From Algimonas arctica (GTDB lineage Bacteria > Pseudomonadota > Alphaproteobacteria > Caulobacterales > Maricaulaceae), in contig NZ_BMZH01000003.1 of NCBI RefSeq assembly GCF_014652695.1, positions 227,001 through 291,000 on the forward strand: a DNA stretch of 64,000 bases, in the 5' to 3' direction. Each line of letters opens with the position of its first letter. The stretch's first letter is position 1. The translations under genes and the position numbers were made by a program. The notes beneath the pieces were generated by a model. That model searched no databases. It was not told the origin of the DNA and was given only the letters and a program-made list of their open reading frames with translations. Shown here in pieces: positions 61,926 to 64,000 of the stretch.

Positions 61926-63011
61926 TTAAGTTTTGAGCGTGAAGAGCGCGGCTTGCGTCGGATCAGTCTTGCCGTTGAGCAAGTCCTTATAGGTGGTCAG
62001 CATCGCCTCAACGCCGGCCGGCTCACCCACCGTCATCCACTCCGCCGCGTCGCCCAAGAACGGAATCCAGCGCTCGGCCAGCTTGGACGCAAAGGCCGCG
62101 CCGCCCCATTCCGCGATGCGGGATTTCGCGTAATCCGGCGCGAAGAACATTTTCATCGGCGCGCCTTCATCCGGCTTCGGTGCCGCGTCGCCTTGGTAAT
62201 GTGATTTCCCGACGGCGCAGCCGTATTTCACATTGTCGCGCAGGTGGGCGTATAGCCGCGTCAAAAGCGCGCCATTGCCCGCCATATCAACGATGACAGA
62301 GGCGGCCCTGTCGAGGCCTTCGATCATGTCATACGTCGCGACAGAGTCGTAATAGCCCGTGCTTTCAACAAACGCTTTATTGCCTTTGGACGTCAGGCCG
62401 ACAACTTCGACATCGCCGCGCTGTTTCAAACAATAGGCCGTGCCGAGCGCTGTTTTAGATGACGCGCTGGTGAGGATGACCCGTTCCGCGCCGAAAAACT
62501 TTTCGCTGGCGAGGAAGTCATCAATCAGAAAGCTGGTCATAAAGAGCGGGCGCAGCACGGGCTGGAGCGCCTTTTGGACAGTGTAAGACGGGTCCGCTGC
62601 CGTGTAGGAATAGCCGTTGTAAACGGGGTGGAGCGGCGCGCGGTGATCCGCAACATCCTGAAACCCTTGCGGCGTGATTTTACCTGGCTTGACGACGATT
62701 TCATCGGCAATCGGCAGGAAACCATAGACTTCGGTGCCGACAGGCACATCATCGCATTTGGATTCTGTTACGGTGGCAAAACCCCAGACTGGCATCCGCC
62801 CCTGATGGTCTTCGCCGTAGCCATAAGCCTGCGGATTGAAATAGTGCCAATAGCCAATCTGGTCGCCGAACACCATGTAGGTCACATTATTGGCCGTGAT
62901 GGCAAAACTATCAATCGACATGCGGACCTCCCCCGCATGTACGGGGGCCGCGTCCGTTTTTAACAGCGTGATATCTGCCGGGTCTGTCCGGTTAACGAGT
63001 AGAGTATGCAT
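61926..63011 (-). CDS. DUF2855 family protein (MDR-like reductase fold)
   Basis: The 361-aa protein fits DUF2855, which has the fold of medium-chain reductases without the zinc site: 'NNVTYMVFGDQIGYWHYFNP' near the N-terminus, 'PVWGFATVTESKCDDVPVGT', 'FFGAERVILTSASSKTALGT' and 'AASVIVDMAGNGALLTRLYA'. Enzymatic role unknown. It lies between the alcohol dehydrogenase and crotonase genes on the same strand, so a role in lipid or alcohol catabolism is possible. Confidence 0.9.
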   Translation of the reverse strand: MHTLLVNRTDPADITLLKTDAAPVHAGEVRMSIDSFAITANNVTYMVFGDQIGYWHYFNPQAYGYGEDHQGRMPVWGFATVTESKCDDVPVGTEVYGFLPIADEIVVKPGKITPQGFQDVADHRAPLHPVYNGYSYTAADPSYTVQKALQPVLRPLFMTSFLIDDFLASEKFFGAERVILTSASSKTALGTAYCLKQRGDVEVVGLTSKGNKAFVESTGYYDSVATYDMIEGLDRAASVIVDMAGNGALLTRLYAHLRDNVKYGCAVGKSHYQGDAAPKPDEGAPMKMFFAPDYAKSRIAEWGGAAFASKLAERWIPFLGDAAEWMTVGEPAGVEAMLTTYKDLLNGKTDPTQAALFTLKT

Positions 63012-63045
63012 GGGACCTCTTAGTTTAGTATCAAATCTGTTGGTT

Positions 63046-64000
63046 TTAGGGCTTTATCATGATTTTGACGACGCCGTCAGCCCGTTCATCGAATAGTGAG
63101 TATGCGTCGGCCCCATCTTTCAGATCGAAACTATGGGTGAACATCCCGTCGCCTTTGATGCGCCCCGACTCGAACAGCCCCATCAAGGTCGGCCAACTAT
63201 CAAGAACATTCGCAATCCCGGCCATCACACTAACGGATTTCCCCTGAGCGCGCCGTAAAAACGGCACACCGCCCCAATCGCCATCCAACACAACACCGAC
63301 GATACCAACGCCGCCGCCGGGGCGCACGAGCCGGATCGTTTGCGTGATAGTCTCTGGTCGGCCCACGGCCTCAACCACGCGGTCAACACCCACGCCGCCC
63401 GTCTCTTGCAAAATGACATTACGGGCTTCGTCCGGGTGGAGCGGCGTCGCCCCGAACCCGCGCGATAAGTCTCGCCGCGCTTTAATCGGATCAATCGTAA
63501 AGACACGGCTTGCGCCCATAGCCACCGCCACTTCGGCGGCCATAAGCCCCACCGGCCCCTGCCCGATGACGGCGACGCTATCGCCCGGCTCGAACCGGGA
63601 TCCGACCAGCCCGAAATGTCCTGTCGCCGCCGCGTCTGTCATTAAAAGCGCTTGTTCATCCGAGACAGTATCCGGGATTTTCATCGCCGCATTATCCGCC
63701 GCAAAGACTTCCAAGTAATCGGCCTGACCGCCATTCATATGTGGAGAAAAGCCATAGACCATTGCCGGACGATCACTGGTGCAGCGGCGAAGGTCGCCTG
63801 CCTTGCAAAACTTACACAGGCCACAGCCCGCCCCGCCCGCGACCAGTAAACGATCACCGACTTGCAGGTTTTTGACGGACTTGCCGACCTCGACCACTTT
63901 GCCAATTGTTTCGTGCCCAACGCAGAATTGGGGCTGCGGTAATGAGAAGTCCATCGGCCCAACTGTATCGCCGTGATAGAGATGCAAATCCGACCCACAA
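63046..64000 (-). CDS. Zinc-dependent alcohol dehydrogenase (partial at window edge)
   Basis: The gene runs off the right edge; the first visible codons read CGSDLHLYHGDT, where the Cys is the first zinc ligand, so only about 35-40 N-terminal residues are missing. Present are 'FCVGHETIGKVVEVG' (catalytic zinc), the four-cysteine structural zinc loop 'CGLCKFCKAGDLRRC', and the Rossmann motif 'VAVIGQGPVGLMAAEVAVAM'. It belongs to the medium-chain family. The substrate is unknown. It reads in the same direction as DUF2855 and the crotonase, separated by short gaps. Confidence 0.92.
   Translation of the reverse strand, partial: CGSDLHLYHGDTVGPMDFSLPQPQFCVGHETIGKVVEVGKSVKNLQVGDRLLVAGGAGCGLCKFCKAGDLRRCTSDRPAMVYGFSPHMNGGQADYLEVFAADNAAMKIPDTVSDEQALLMTDAAATGHFGLVGSRFEPGDSVAVIGQGPVGLMAAEVAVAMGASRVFTIDPIKARRDLSRGFGATPLHPDEARNVILQETGGVGVDRVVEAVGRPETITQTIRLVRPGGGVGIVGVVLDGDWGGVPFLRRAQGKSVSVMAGIANVLDSWPTLMGLFESGRIKGDGMFTHSFDLKDGADAYSLFDERADGVVKIMIKP

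Noticed and set aside
1-64000. CRISPR arrays, insertion sequences, prophage genes, rRNA
   Set aside because: No repeated spacers, transposase, integrase, phage structural genes or ribosomal RNA were seen; the only tandem array is the coding hexamer at 38342-38425.

Overview
The window is one contiguous stretch of an alphaproteobacterial chromosome with mid-range G+C (mid-50s percent by eye). The flagellar genes are of the divergent rhizobial/Caulobacter kind: a FliM without the usual N-terminal motif, motA beside fliM, an fliL-associated membrane protein and MotE. Together with candidate sigma-54 and CtrA-like sites at fliF/fliL, many Tat and lipoprotein signals, an S46 peptidase and two sodium:solute symporters, this suggests a marine, prosthecate-type member of Hyphomonadales/Maricaulales. 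That placement is inference; there is no rRNA in the window.

Layout. (1) 1-17.4 kb, flagellum. A minus-strand run fliM-motA-(periplasmic helical protein)-flgF-flgG-flgA; plus-strand motB; plus-strand flgE-flgK-flgL-flgI ending in a terminator; a tightly overlapping minus-strand operon fliF-fliH-fliN-fliP-fliG; and, divergent from it, fliL-(coiled-coil membrane protein)-motE. (2) 17.4-32.2 kb, carbohydrate island. A minus-strand operon (DUF4212 small subunit, SSS symporter, GH36 alpha-galactosidase, second SSS symporter) lies divergent from a plus-strand operon (Gfo/Idh/MocA oxidoreductase, TIM-barrel isomerase, MFS transporter, Tat small dehydrogenase subunit, GMC flavoprotein, Tat TIM-barrel protein, gluconokinase, GntP permease). 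A LacI-type operator overlaps the promoter of the plus-strand operon. Together they look like periplasmic oxidation and uptake of glycosides or sugar acids, possibly through 3-keto intermediates. (3) 32.4-37.3 kb, a MacAB-TolC-like tripartite exporter. (4) 37.4-38.6 kb, a decayed hybrid-type histidine kinase whose ATP-binding G1 box has expanded into a hexanucleotide repeat. (5) 38.7-42.2 kb, an unknown protein coupled to an MscS channel, then AMP nucleosidase and a strong terminator. (6) 42.2-51.5 kb, housekeeping genes: S46 peptidase, receiver-only response regulator, glucose-6-phosphate isomerase, a putative outer-membrane barrel, class I ribonucleotide reductase alpha with a pair of NrdR boxes, and a GT4 glycosyltransferase. 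(7) 51.6-64 kb, mixed genes: a DUF4440-like lipoprotein, an SPFH/ribbon-helix-helix/DUF4177/DUF4177 mini-operon, S9 peptidase, MarC, carboxylesterase, nitrilase, methyltransferase, two tandem paralogous lipoproteins, and a minus-strand group of Zn-alcohol dehydrogenase (cut by the window edge), DUF2855 and dienoyl-CoA isomerase-like genes.

No tRNA, rRNA, insertion sequence, prophage or CRISPR array was found. The least explained pieces are the SPFH-RHH-DUF4177 module, the unknown protein coupled to MscS, the MacA insertion domain, the cysteine cluster in FliH, and the oxidative sugar operon.
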